From Cavia porcellus (lineage: Eukaryota; Chordata; Mammalia; Rodentia; Caviidae): 64,000 nt of DNA. The notes under the pieces were generated by a model that worked only from the letters and a program-made list of their open reading frames with translations, ran no database searches and was not told the DNA's origin. The position numbers were made by a program, and so were the translations under genes. Below are positions 33,041 to 44,999 of this stretch, piece after piece. The stretch is from the NCBI RefSeq assembly GCF_034190915.1, contig NW_026947485.1, positions 37,709,519 to 37,773,518 on the forward strand, in the 5' to 3' direction. Numbering within the stretch: position 1 is the first letter of the stretch; each line of letters begins with the position of its first letter.

Positions 33041-34870
33041 TTATAGGGGTTGCAGCACATTATCAAAAAGATTATATATTATAATCAACTAGGTTTTAGT
33101 CCAGAGATGCAAGGATAGCTTAACATACGTAAATCAATATATAATATATCACATAAACAGAAGCAAGGCCAACAACCCTATGATTATAACAATGGATGCA
33201 TAACAGACTTTAGACAAAATCCAATACCCTTTCACAATTAAAAAAAAAAAAAAACTAAAGAAAATAGGTATAGAAGCAGCCATGCCTCCGGCAAGCTGCG
33301 ACCATCCCAGGGAGAAAACCACCCCTTGTCTCCCGAGATCCGCACCTTATTGGACACTTAGGACACTGACAAACCAAGCAACCCCACTTGCCTCCCTGGT
33401 AAGCAGCCATGGCTCAGGCAATGTGCGGTCACCCAGGGAGAGAACCACCCAGTGTCTCTCAAGATCCACGCCATGTTGGAACTTAGGGTGCTGGAAACCA
33501 AGCAACCTGCTTGCCTCGTGGTAAGCAGTCGTGAGCTTACCAGCATGTGAGCTGAGAACCAAACATCCCATTCCCCAACCCCACCCCCGCCCAATTAACA
33601 AACGGGAGCCAGAGGTCTGAGCATCTCTTGGGAGGTTGACCAATGAAATATAGCAAATAGCTATAAGGGGCATTTCCTTCTACCATCTCTTTGAAAGGCA
33701 AATATTGTTATCACTGTTTTTGCTTTGTTCTGATTACTTGTATTGTTCTATTCAATATTCTGTTTTGATAAGTCCTATAATGTTCTGTATTTCATTTGAT
33801 TTTGCTATACCCGATTGAAAGAACAACTCTTGTGAAGATAATGAGATATACTATGGTACCTATTACTATTATCCTGGTAACCTGCTGTGATGTTCTGTAC
33901 CGATTTCACTGCACTGTCTCAATCGGCTTTGTTCTGTCTTGTTCTGTTGTATTTTGCTACTTTCAAAATAAAAAAGAAGAAAATAGGGAGAGAAGGACCA
34001 TACTTGACTATGATAAAAAGTATAAGAAAACCCAATAGCCAGTATCATACTGAATGAGAAAAAAACTAAAGAGCATTTTTCCTAAAACCAGGAACAAGAC
34101 AAGGATATCCACTATTGCCTCTTCTATTCAACACAGTACATGAAACATTATCAATAGCAAGTAGGTAAGAAAAAGAAACAAAAAGGATACATGCAGGAAA
34201 GTAAGAACTCAAATTATCCTCATTTTCAGATGACATGACACATAAGAGACCCAAAGAATTCTACTCTTAGAATTAATAACAGGTTCAGCAGTGCAGCAGG
34301 AAACCAGATTGACACAATAATCATTCGCATTTTGTACACAGACAATGTATGGGCTGGGAAGGAAATTATGAAAGTAATACCATTCACAGTAGCTTCAAGA
34401 AAATTAAGTACCTGGGAAGTAACCTAATCATGGAAGTGAAAGACCTCTAACAAAGAACTACAGTAGACCAAAAAAGGAGATTGAAGAGGACCTCAGAAAA
34501 TGGAAAGAATTCCCCTGTTCCTGGATAGGCAGAATCAATATTGTCAAAGTGCCTATACTCCCAAAAACTATTATACAGAGTCAATGCAGTCTCAACCAGA
34601 CACTATACTTTACAGATTTAGAAAAAAAAAAAACCAATCCTAAAATTCACATGGAACCAGAACAGCAAAACCAACTGGGCAACAACAGAAAAGCAAGAGG
34701 CATCATGATACCTGACTTCAAGTCATACTACAAAGCAACAGTAATTTAAAAGTCAGTGGTAAAACAAAAACAGATACATGGGCCAACACAACAGAAAGGA
34801 GGGTACAGAAACTTCCCAAAAGGCATTCAGGTGATCATAGGAAATAACAGGAACTCTTACTAGTCACATG
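33041..34870 (+). mobile_element. Old L1 ORF2 fragment (reverse transcriptase region), interrupted
   Basis: 33041-33258 and 33996-34870 read as adjacent parts of L1 ORF2, with an insertion between them. Frames are broken. The body starts abruptly after the A-rich end of the previous L1. Confidence 0.75.
33277..33977 (+). mobile_element. ORF-less 0.7-kb retroposon with the 3' module (element F)
   Basis: The element is flanked by an 18-bp TSD with two mismatches (agaaaataggtatagaag at 33259-33276; agaaaatagggagagaag at 33978-33995). The head consists of GC-richer tandem units (33276-33402, 33403-33524, partial from 33525) that each begin 'gcagccatg' or 'gcagtcgtg'. The 3' half (33690-33970) is the T-rich module with 'gagatatactatggtacc' and ends in AAAATAAAAAA. 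No ORF is plausible. Mobilisation in trans is implied by the TSD. Confidence 0.82.
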
Positions 34871-34999
34871 AGAATTAACGGCATAAACTCTTTGACAAAT
34901 AATTGTAGTAGTTCCTTATGAAATGAACCTAATTTTTAAATATGTTTTATTTATATTGTAGTTATCAAAGAGGTATTTATAATCAGAGGCATAGCCAAA

Positions 35000-35003
<4 letters not shown>

Positions 35004-35044
<41 letters not shown>

Positions 35045-35185
35045 AGACAGAGTCATTCTCTATGCAGTTCAGGCTGGCCTTCCACTCACTTTGTAGCCCA
35101 AGCTGGTCGCAAACTCACAACGATCCTCCTGCCTCAGCCTCCCAAGTGTTGGGATTACATGTGTGAGCCACCACACCCAGATCTT
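35004..35185 (-). mobile_element. B1-type SINE, reverse, with a very long T-run
   Basis: About 55-60 Ts precede 'gagacagagtcattctctat', and the B1 body ends 'gtgagccaccacaccca'. The perfect 14-bp TSD catagccaaatctt (34990-35003 and 35186-35199) and long A-tail suggest a fairly young insertion. Confidence 0.92.
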
Positions 35186-35199
35186 CATAGCCAAATCTT

Positions 35200-36025
35200 C
35201 CAGAGCCTGAAATACATGTAATTTTAGAAACACACTGCAATGACAGGAACACAACTTTACAAGCTGAGAATCATTTAGAACAGTATTTAAAGTGATAAAA
35301 TAACCACATTAAATTAAATATTTTTAAAAGCTGACAAATACTACAATCATCCCAAATATAGCCTAAGGAATTAATTTATTGCCTGACAAATCTCTAAATA
35401 TTTTTCCTTACATTATTTTATCTCCGTGTTCTTTGATTACTGGCTTACCAGTTATTTTGTAAATCACTTTCTATAAAAAACAATCTGCTCTTCTGCTGTA
35501 TTTTTAAATAACTGGTTGTTGGTAAGTATAAAAGGTACAACTTTATCTACAAAAACTGTCATTTGTGGTTCAGGTCCATGCTTTGGAAATAACTGCTTGT
35601 GTGATGCTCACAAAAATGTATGATATATTTATAACTGGATATGTTGTCTGATTCAATAAATTCCTGATAAAAGAATATTTTTACTTTGACTAGGTACCTA
35701 TGAGAATCAGATCCTGAGATTGTAGTTTTACATTCTAACAAAATATAAGAATTCCCTGTGGTCCACTTTCTTCTTTTATATATTTCAAAGCTTGTTCTTG
35801 CATTACTACCACCATAATTTTGGTGCTTGACACACGGTGGTATCAGAATAGGTCCATTGGGCTAGCTACTTGGGAGATAGCAGTGTTCTTGGAATCCATT
35901 CCTGCTCCAGGTCACCTAGCAATAACTCTACAGAAATGACAGCATATCACATAAATACATTCTACTAACCCCAAGTTAAATCAATCTCACCTTCATCTTG
36001 GCCAGACACAAGGCATGTCCAAGGC
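35200..36025. other. Unassigned, apparently low-copy DNA
   Basis: Nothing recognisable apart from AT-rich composition. No open frame above 62 codons. Confidence 0.5.
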
Positions 36026-36030
36026 CATGC

Positions 36031-36396
36031 TGAAAGGATTTTGGCCCAGACAGGACACTGTAGCCAGTAAAGCCTTAGAGGCAAAACCAAGGAGCTCCAC
36101 CTCCCCCACCCCTAGGAATTTACCTGTGGCCCTATCTTCCCCACCCTTAGGAATTTGCCCCGGCACCAAACAAGTGCCAGTGAGATACCTGTGCATCCCT
36201 AATGCCCCCTCAGGCACCACCCCCAACCTAAGCTACATGTGTGCCCCCACTCCACGTGTCCCACGGAGAGATCGCGGACTCCAGGTGGAGATGCTGCACC
36301 CCAGGGGTTTGGGGGCATCTTTCCCTGCATTCTTAAAGTAAAGGTCATGTATATTTCATACTTATCTTTTCAGCCACCGCCCCCACAATTCTATCA
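36031..36396 (+). mobile_element. Solo LTR (LTR-A family)
   Basis: TG...CA ends; flanks catgc (36026-36030) and tatgc (36397-36401), a 5-bp TSD with one mismatch. It carries the internal 'taggaattt' duplication shared with the LTR at 728. No internal sequence. Confidence 0.85.
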
Positions 36397-36740
36397 TATG
36401 CCATAGTGTCCAACCTGAGAAAGCCAGTGACCCAAGGAAAACTGAGGAAGAATAACAACTCTCAGTGAGTATGGTTAAAATAAATATCATATTTTTTCAA
36501 GTTTTATAGATACATTGTATCTATACATTGTATAGATACAATGGAACACTTTGCTAGACCTCTTTCTGGGATTCAGAAAAACCACCCATGTAATTAAATG
36601 TTCCCAAAGATTGTTTTTTCCTTAACCATGTTTCTTGTCTCACTGTTTGCTAGTGTAACACTTCTTGCGAGCATGCTTCTCCAGTTATTATGCAGTAACC
36701 TTACCTGTTTCCTTTTCCTCCAAGAGAATGGAACGTGTGT

Positions 36741-36790
<50 letters not shown>

Positions 36791-37177
36791 TGGAGAGACT
36801 GTCCAGTTCTCACAGAAAAAAAAGAATGAGTAGGTCTCCCAACACATTCCTAATTCTGGATTTATCCTGAAGTTTGTCATTTAGAGGCTACCAAATAAAT
36901 AAATAAATAAATACATAAACACATAAATTTTTAAAAAGGAAGCTAGTCCAGGTGTTTTTAAGGACAATGACTTGGACCACAGTGCCACCTTCTGGAAGTA
37001 GAAGCTATTCTTGAAACAAGTGGCTTGAAAAAAAAACAGAAATTGGATGGAGTTGGGCTTCAAAGGTTTTGCTTGGTGTCTCCCATTATGGGGAGAAATA
37101 GCTAGACAGAAAATTCAATGGTAGAAAGAGGTTCCTGGAGAATAGAATCTAGAAAAGTCACCCATTTCTGTGAAAAG
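36397..37177. other. Unassigned DNA with (GT)n
   Basis: Contains a (GT)n microsatellite at 36735-36789 and a (TAAA)n-like run near 36890-36920. A short imperfect inverted repeat 'atacattgtatctatacatt' occurs near 36510. No gene. Confidence 0.5.
36735..36789. repeat. (GT)n microsatellite
   Basis: About 27 GT dinucleotides with one A interruption. Confidence 0.97.
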
Positions 37178-37188
37178 TCTGCATGAAA

Positions 37189-37942
37189 GGCATTCACGGG
37201 CCAGTGGTAGAGAGAACAAAGCCACATCAGTAAGAAAACCCAGTCTGGGAACCAGCACCATGTGCGAGCTGCTGCCAGACTGGAACAGCCAGACCCCACT
37301 CCCTTCTGGGACATGGGCTGGCAAACAAGAGGCAGCAAGTACCCCCTGCACCTGCCGACTTAGACAACCAGCTTATCTGGAGAAACACAGACTGTGATGG
37401 TAGCTATGGATGTGAAATGCAATTGGATGCCTGTGGTGCTTTGTTGTTTGACTAACATTGCAGATCTATGGCCAATGGTCTGATCATAGGTTCAGAGGAT
37501 AGCGGTACACAGTGTGCCATGTAGGGGGATCTCTTTCTGAGGGTTGTAGTCATTGTTGATTCCCTATGGCTGTGTTTTGGAAGTCCTATATTGTTTCCAT
37601 TGTTTTGTTGGGTTGGGTTTTATTCTCTTTTCTTTGGTTTGGTTATGTCAAATCCAATGGCAGGAGAAGCTACTTCAAAGATAGCAGATATATTATGGTA
37701 GCAATTTTGGATTTACTATCATCTTGAAGTCCTTTAATGCATTCATTGTTTTGTTTTTGTTGTTTCTATCCTGTTCTGTTTGAATTTTACTAAGTCTGAA
37801 ATTATCTACAGCTATTTTAAAGACATCAAAAAGCATTATGGTAACTATTCTTGATTTTGTAATGTTTTGAAGCCCTGTATCTTTTCTACTGGTTTGTTTT
37901 GATTGATTTTATCCTGTTTTATCCTCTTTAAAATTAAAAAAT
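37189..37942 (+). mobile_element. ORF-less 0.75-kb retroposon with the 3' module (element G)
   Basis: A 754-bp insertion with the perfect 11-bp TSD tctgcatgaaa (37178-37188 and 37943-37953). The head (37189-37540) is GC-richer and resembles 6890-7230. The 3' part holds module units near 37540, 37660 and 37810, with 'tatattatggtagcaattt' and 'aagcattatggtaactatt', and ends in an A-rich tail. No open frame spans it. Confidence 0.85.
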
Positions 37943-37954
37943 TCTGCATGAAAA

Positions 37955-40420
37955 ACTATTATTTTGTTTATTCTTAAGATTTATTAAATCTTTAGGGTGT
38001 TGTATATTGTTGGTTTTGCTTTTTGTGGTCTCAAGTTTATTGATTTCTGCTCCGCTTTTTATAATTTCTTACCTTGTACTACTTTGAATTTGTATTGTTC
38101 TTGTTTTTTAAAAGATCTTCAAGTGCATTGTTAGGTTATTTATTTGGGCTGACTCTGTTTTTGTGAGCATTAACAGCTATAAATTTCCTTCTTAGGACTG
38201 CCTGCATTGTGTTCCACAAGTTCTGGTGTGTTGTACTAGCATTATCATTTAGTTCTAGAAACTGTCTTATTTCTTCCTTGATTTCTTCTATAACCTATTG
38301 TTTGGTTAAAACTGTATTGTTTAGTTTCTATGTATTTGCATAATTTCTTTGTCATTGATTTCTAACTTCATGATCTGATAATGTGCATGGCATAATTCAA
38401 ATTCTTTTACATTTTATTAAGTTTGCTTTATTGGCTAGTATGGAGCCTATTTTCCAGAAAATTCCATGTGCTGTTGAAAAAATATGTATTCTGTTATTAG
38501 TGAATATAATACTCTGTAGAAATCTATTAAGTCTAGATTTTGAAGGTTTTGGTTAACTCTGATATTTCATTGTTATTTTTTGTCTAGTTGATCTCCTTGT
38601 GTAAGATATTGACTTCTAACACTATAATCGTATTTATGTTTATATGATGTTTTATGTCTAGTAGTGCTTATTTTATGAAATTGGGTATGCCTTGTTGAGT
38701 GCATACATGTTTATAATTGTTATCTTTTCCTGTTCTCTTAACCAATATCTAGTGACCTTCTTTGGCTGTATTAACCAGTTTTGACTTGGATCCACTTTGT
38801 CTAAATGTGGGATAGTTATACTTGCTTTTTTTCAGATTTCCATTGCATGGAATACTGTTTTCCACCCTTTGATCTTTAGTCTATGGGTTTCTTTTTTTGG
38901 TTAAATGTGTCTTGTTTGGTTAAATGTGTTACAGCACACTATTGGATTTTGGTTCTTGATACATTCTGTGCCCTTTGATTGGATAATTAAAATCATTCAC
39001 ATTGAGAGTCATTACTGATAGGTATTGGCTTATAGCTGTCATTGCCTTATTTTATTTTTATTTATTCCCAATCTTTCCCTCCTACTTAATTGCTCATCTG
39101 CCTGGTGTATTCATTCTATTAGACCTTTTGTCATGGATAGTTTAATTGTCTTTTTCTAAGGTATGCTTTAGAATTTTCTGGAGCACTGGTTTAGTGGTCA
39201 TGAATTTATTTGGGTGCTCCTTATCATGAAAGTGTCTTATTTCTCCATCAGTTTTGAAAGAATTATTGGCCCTCAGTTAGAAATTGCTTTCTTTTAGCAA
39301 TCTCACTCCATGCTCTCCTGGCCTTTCATGTTTATGTTGAGAAGTGTGCTCTATTTCTAATGGGTTTATCTTTATAAATGATTTGGTTTTTCCTAGAAGC
39401 ATTTAAGATTCTGTCCTTTTCTCACCATTGCTATGTGAGATTTGGCATGGCTCCTTTATCTGTGTTAAATTCAGTCCCCATATTTAGAAAGTTTTCTGCT
39501 TCAGTTTTGTAAACAGGTTTTTAATTGCCTTTTTGTAGTCTTTTGATTTTTCACTAATGCTAATTAATCTTAGCTGTCTTCTTTACATTGTCTCACAGCC
39601 GTTGGGTCCATTTCTCATGTTCTCTTGTTATTTTTACAGTACCTCTGAGTAATCGGCATGGACTGAACCTCTATCTTCTAGTTCTGACACACTGTCCATA
39701 TATTTGACACTCTTGATTCCTATACTTTCAAGAGAATTTTTAATCTCCTGGATTTCTGTTTGGTACTTTTTCAGGTACTATAATTTTTGCTAAACTGATC
39801 ATTCATGTTTCATAACATGTTACCTTAGCTAGGGTTTTCTTTTTTGTTGTTTTGTTTGTTTGTTTTTGAGGCAGGGTCTTGCTATGTAATTCAGATTGGT
39901 CCTGAATTCACTATATAGCTCAGACTGACCTTGAATTCACAGAAATTCTCATAACTCAGCTTTCTGAGTGCTAGGATTACAGGTGTGCACCACTATACCT
40001 GGCCTTAGCTAGGTTTTTATTAGTATCTTCTTTAAACTTATTGGTTTTATGAAAACTTAAATCCATTATATGATTTTTAAATCTTCTTTGAGATCAGTGA
40101 GTACCTCATTGATCTTTTTTGTCATTTCAAAATGCAACCATATAGCTTTTGATTTCTTCCCCCTTGGTGCTTCCCCCAAAGATCAGCTTTGGAAGAATTG
40201 GGAAGTTTTTGGAGGCATTTTGTTGCTTTGTAATTTCATGTTACTTTTGGTGTGTTTGATCATGTTTATAAGTTGATTATTATGAAAAGACTTTGTTGCT
40301 AGTATGGAGACCTCTTTAGTTAGCATCTGCTTTTCAGTGATGCACTCAGTGATGTCTGGGTTACTATAGGCCTTTGTCCCTGTCTCAAGATCCAAACAGG
40401 TCTGTTAATTTGACAGGGAA
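37955..40420 (-). mobile_element. Old antisense L1 (ORF2 5' half and ORF1)
   Basis: On the minus strand ORF1 remnants (about 40420-39150) precede ORF2 endonuclease-region remnants (about 39100-37955). The reverse-strand signature is the long T-rich run with 'gtgatctgataatgtgc'-like and 'gtgcccttt-gattgga' phrases. Heavily decayed. It belongs to the same old family as 4731-6620, judged by the match at 40270-40345. Confidence 0.7.
39834..40002 (-). mobile_element. B1-type SINE, reverse, diverged
   Basis: 'gaggcagggtcttgctatgt' through 'ggattacaggtgtgcaccac', with TSD ccttagctagg at 39823-39833 and 40003-40013. Confidence 0.88.
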
Positions 40421-40794
40421 GGATACAGTATAATTGGCCCAACATCCAGTTCTTTAGAAATGGACTACAGTATTAGTAATGATACAAAGATAATCCAGAT
40501 TTTGGCATATAGAGAAAAAGAATTAATGGTAACAACTATGCCACCCCAGCAATGACAACAAAATCAACAGCATCAAAGAGAAACTACATATTCACATACC
40601 ACAAGAGCCAATAATATATCATGCCTAGCCACAGAAAAAAAATTATATAGTGTAAACACTAAGACAAATTAGATTCAACATGCAGTAAATATATTCTACG
40701 TGACAACTATACCATCACTAACAAAGGGAAAATATTCAACAGTAAAAGCAAAGAGCTAACTATGTAAAGACTAATAAATCTTAGTGGTTATACT

Positions 40795-41065
40795 AATAAA
40801 GACAGGGAGGATGGGGAATGGAAGAAGAAAAAAGTTAAATTTGCAAAACTGAGCAATGGAACATGAACGGAAAGAAAAGTGAAGTAAAGGATCATATTAA
40901 GGACTAAAAGAAAATTAACAGAATTAGATAAAGGTAACAAAAATGAACAAAAAAAAAAAGAAAAAGTGGAAGCAAAATAAAGAAAAATGAGAAAAATTTT
41001 AAAATTGAGAGAATAAAAAAAGAAAAAACCCAAATTCCTAAAAACAATGAAGAAAAAAGAATTCC
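40795..41065 (+). repeat. Purine-rich low-complexity tract
   Basis: Dominated by A and G (gaagaagaaaaaag, aaaaaaaaaagaaaaagtgg, aaagaaaaatgag). The Phe/Ser-rich frame on the complement is a by-product. Confidence 0.7.
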
Positions 41066-41990
41066 TGTGTATTTTTGAATAGTGGTTTCTTTCCAAGACC
41101 TATCTTGGAATCCAGTAACTCATGGTTTTCTTCACTCACGTTTATGACCCCTAGGTTTCTGAGGTGCTGCCCCTAATCTAGAGGCCCCTTTGTTCTTATA
41201 TCCAAGCTGTGGCAACTGTCCAAGATAAGGCATTTCCTTGCTCACATTAGTAAATGGAGAAGCAATCAGACCACTGATCTCTGGATTTAATGCCAGCACT
41301 TTCAGATCCAGCCATCTCAAAACCACACATGTTGGACCTGACTTCTCACCACAGAGGGCTAGGCCTTTTATTCTTCTCAGACTGAGCTTATACTTCTTGG
41401 GTCTGTGTCTATGGTCTGTATCTTGGGTCTTGCATGACTATGTCTTATAACAGTCTCTCTCCCAGTCACTGTAGGAGAGTAACACTAGGAATCCTGAGGT
41501 GAAGTTGTTCTGTGGCTCAGACTTAAACAATTAACCCTTCCCTAAAATAGCTTATGATTAACATGTTCATGACAGGGTTATAACTTATATATCTCACCGC
41601 CTGGTGGCTCTGAACTACCAGAGGTACCTGCATAACTAGTCATTGGGAAACATAGAATAGACCCATTAGGTGGTTCAAGCTTGCATGTATCACCAATAAG
41701 AGTCATGCATATACCAGAGGCGGTTCAAGCCAATAGGAATGTGTTAAACTCTCCAAAATATAATACACACTGCACTGGATTTCTTCTCCAAATTTTAGTC
41801 TGCCATGAAGGTGTCACTTCAGGAGTGAAACCTCACACTGTTTTTGCAGTTTACAATAACTGTGGGCTGTTCTTGGAGCTAGGACTGTTGAGCTGGTCTT
41901 TTGTTTTCTCTTGAAGCTGCCAACCCTCTGGGATTACCTTCTCTGCTAGATATTATACTCTTTCAAGATCAGATCAGTCAGTTGATCCAC
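41066..41990. other. Unassigned DNA
   Basis: Mixed composition. 41690-41740 ('catgcatataccagaggcgg') and 22080-22130 share weak similarity, suggesting an old repeat. No gene supported. Confidence 0.35.
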
Positions 41991-42770
41991 ATATATTTTT
42001 ATAATTATTATATCTTTCTCATGTAGTGAAACTTTTGATCACTAGAGATGTCTTATTTGGTTTTTAGCAATATTTGGCATCTAATAGCTTACTTCATATG
42101 ACATAAATATACCTGTTTCAACTCTTGCGTTTATTATTTACATATGGTACATTATTTCCCAATATTTTACTTGTAGCCCACTTGTATCTTTTAAATCTGA
42201 ACCGTGGAAGGTTAGTAAATACATAAATCGACTTTTCTTTTTTTCCACTTTTACAATTTCTGCCTTTTGATTGAAATGTTCAATTCATTTAAATTTAAAA
42301 TAATTATTCATATTTTATTTATATGTTGTTTTATGTATGTAACATCTTTCTTATTGTGTTCCATCTTTACTACCTTCTTTTGTGGTAAAGTTTTTAGTGA
42401 ACCATTTTAATTCATCTATTTTTACTATATTTTAAAAATTGTCTTCTGAGTAGATTAATATAATTTGTCAAAATCTAATTCTGGCTAAAACTCATGTAAT
42501 TTTGTTGTAATCATAATTTTTACTACAAGATAACTCCATTTACTTTTTTCTTTAATACACATATTTAAGGGTGATCAAAAAAATAAAATGTTTGAATTCT
42601 AAAAAAATTTGTTACCCTAAACAATACATTATCATTAAACTTTCTCACTATAGTTTCTTTTGCATTATCCCGTTATTATTGACACCTTCTGAAGCAGTTC
42701 TGGAAGTTATCTTTGTGAATATCTTTTTTAAAAAATTCTGTATTATTTCTTTTAAATATTTACAAGGTGT

Positions 42771-43181
42771 CTTAGTTACTTTTCTCTCATTGCTGAGACA
42801 AAATACCCAAAACCCAAACTTAAAGGGGAAAGACTTATTTAACTCACAGTTTATAGAGGTTTCAATCCATAATCAGTTTGCTCCAAGGCAGGGTGGCAGA
42901 TGGCAGAGGGGCAACAGTTCATGGCAGAAGACAGCAAAAGCAACAAGGGGCGAGGGACAAGTCTCTTTCTGTCTCTTATATTGTATGCAGGCTTCCCACC
43001 CAAGAGCAGGTGTACCACTCACACCATTAATCCTAGCTTAAACTATGCCAGCCAATCAGTGGACTGATTTGATAATCACACATCCTTAATCCCAACATCA
43101 GACACTCTTGGCCACCCCTGAAAAAAGCCTCATGTAAGACTGAATGAGGCTTTGGGAGGACATCTGGAGACAAACAATAAC
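42771..43181 (+). mobile_element. 411-bp interspersed repeat flanked by 9-bp direct repeats
   Basis: It starts cttagttacttttctc, contains 'aaaataccca', 'aactcacagtttatagagg' and 'catggcagaag', and ends 'acaaacaataac'. The perfect repeats acaaggtgt flank it (42762-42770 and 43182-43190). I recognise this as a common rodent interspersed repeat, probably an old non-autonomous element, but I am not sure of its family. The 156-codon frame overlapping it is not a gene. Confidence 0.6.
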
Positions 43182-43644
43182 ACAAGGTGTAATAAAAAAT
43201 ATGGTAAATGCTACTGCCAAGTGCCATTCAATGGAAAGAGAAGTTCATAAAAACTCTGCTCTATGTCCTCATGCACATTAATCACCATATCTGTAACTGT
43301 GACTTCCAGCTCTTCCCCAGTGTCAAAATGACCATGCAAAGTAAATCTTTTCATTTATTCATTACATGGAGCTAGCCACTACAGGGCAACTAAAGACACT
43401 TAGGAGAGAGGACTTCCAGAATTGTTTCAGAGAACAATGGGATGTGTCTGTTGAAAATATTTTGAGGGGGGATTAATGGCAATGTATCTTCTACTGTAAT
43501 AAATTTTTAAAATTACACATTGTATTTTTCAAGCACATTTCTCTACTTACATACTATGACAACTACATGTTATAATTCCAATAATACTATAATTATTGCT
43601 TTAAACAATTTTGTATCTTCTAAATAAAGAGAAAAAATATTTCA

Positions 43645-43712
43645 ATACTGTGGATTGAACCCAGGGTTTTGCTTGTCAAGCAGTTCTTCTATTTCTGAGC
43701 TATATTCTCAGC
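43645..43712 (-). mobile_element. Degenerate ID/tRNA-type SINE, reverse
   Basis: 'ggattgaacccagggttttg' and 'tctgagctatattctcagcc' are a diverged box B and head in reverse orientation. No TSD defined. Confidence 0.6.
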
Positions 43713-43944
43713 CTGAAAAAGAAAAAATTTATACAATTACTTATATGTATCTACAAATTTACTATTTTTGGTATTTATTTTTTCTTCGGAATTTCAATTT
43801 CTAGTTGATTTCATTCTTTTTGGCTTGAAATTTTTCCTGTGAATGTAAGTCTGACACCAAGTCTCTCACACTCCATTTTTCTGGGAATTATTTTATTTTA
43901 TTTCACTTTCATTTTTGAAGGGTAGTCTTTTTGGTTATAGGATT

Positions 43945-44025
43945 TTTTTTTTGTACTGGGAATCAAACTCAGAACCTCATGCTTGCCAGGCAGGTGCTAT
44001 GCTGCTCAGCTACATTCCTGGCCCT
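43945..44025 (-). mobile_element. ID SINE, reverse
   Basis: T-run, 'actgggaatcaaactcagaa', 'ctcagctacattcctggccc'; TSD ggttataggatt (43933-43944) against ggttttaggatt (44026-44037). Confidence 0.82.
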
Positions 44026-44999
44026 GGTTTTAGGATTCTTGCTTGATAGTCTTTTACTGTGAGCACTTTGGGTATGTCATTCCATTACCTATTAATTTCT
44101 GTCATCAATGATAGAGTCAGCTTTTAATCATATTATTATTTTCCCTCTACATGAGTTATTTTTCTCTCATGTTTTCATGATTTACTCTTTGTCTTAGTTT
44201 GACTATGATCTGTTTAAGTATAGCTATATTTGTGTTTATGTAAGGTTGGATCTATAGGATTTTCTAAAAAAAAAAAAAAAGGCCCACCTACCACTAGTGC
44301 ACTTCCTGTAAGCCCCACTGCAATGGACACCAGCCCACTGCCCTTGGGGATGATCCTCACTTTCTGAACCTAGCAATGCTGTTGTTCTTTGGCTCCCACC
44401 CCTTCTCCCAGAACCTTGGACTGCAGTGGATTAACCACATTGGGTTGACAGGAGACTCAGTAATCCCTCACCCTAATAGAAGACCTCAGCAGGCTCCAGT
44501 CAATGTGGTCTTCAGTGGGGAATAGAGTGGTAGCAAAGTTCCCTCCAACTGTAAGACCTTGGCAGGCTTGGCAAGAGTGTGGGTGATTGCCTCCTCCACA
44601 CAGAGAACATTGGCTGGGTTCAGGAGTATGCCAATAAGGCCTCCCCCAATGTGGAGGAAATTAAAAGGGCTTATGAGATACCCAGTGACACAGTAGGTCC
44701 TCAGCCAATATGAACACTATAGACAGGGAGATCTGGTGACCTCGAACAATCTGAAGATATAGTAACAGCAGGAACTAAGGTTTGATCTACATCAATACTC
44801 CTTAGGCTAGTCAGCTGAGGAAGAATATAGGACTCACCCAACAGGTCCTGCAGGAGAAATACAGATGACTGACTCTCCTCTATATTGTGGTATTCAACAA
44901 TCAGGCAAACATCAAGCACACATCAAGCACCCTAAGATTCACACTACCAACAGTTGAGACTATTGGGATTGAGAGACCAAATATTAACCCAGAAACTGA

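Larger units (their letters stand above)
41990..44200 (-). mobile_element. Very old antisense L1 remnants, interrupted
   Basis: 42000-42450 resembles the reverse complement of the L1 endonuclease-RT region ('ccttttgattgaaatgttca'). 43790-44200 resembles that of L1 ORF1 ('tcttgcttgatagtctttta', 'gagtcagctttt'). Confidence is low because divergence is high. Confidence 0.45.

Noticed and set aside
42571..43041. 156-codon open frame
   Set aside because: Crosses the left border of the 411-bp repeat at 42771, so it is a chance fusion of two unrelated sequences.
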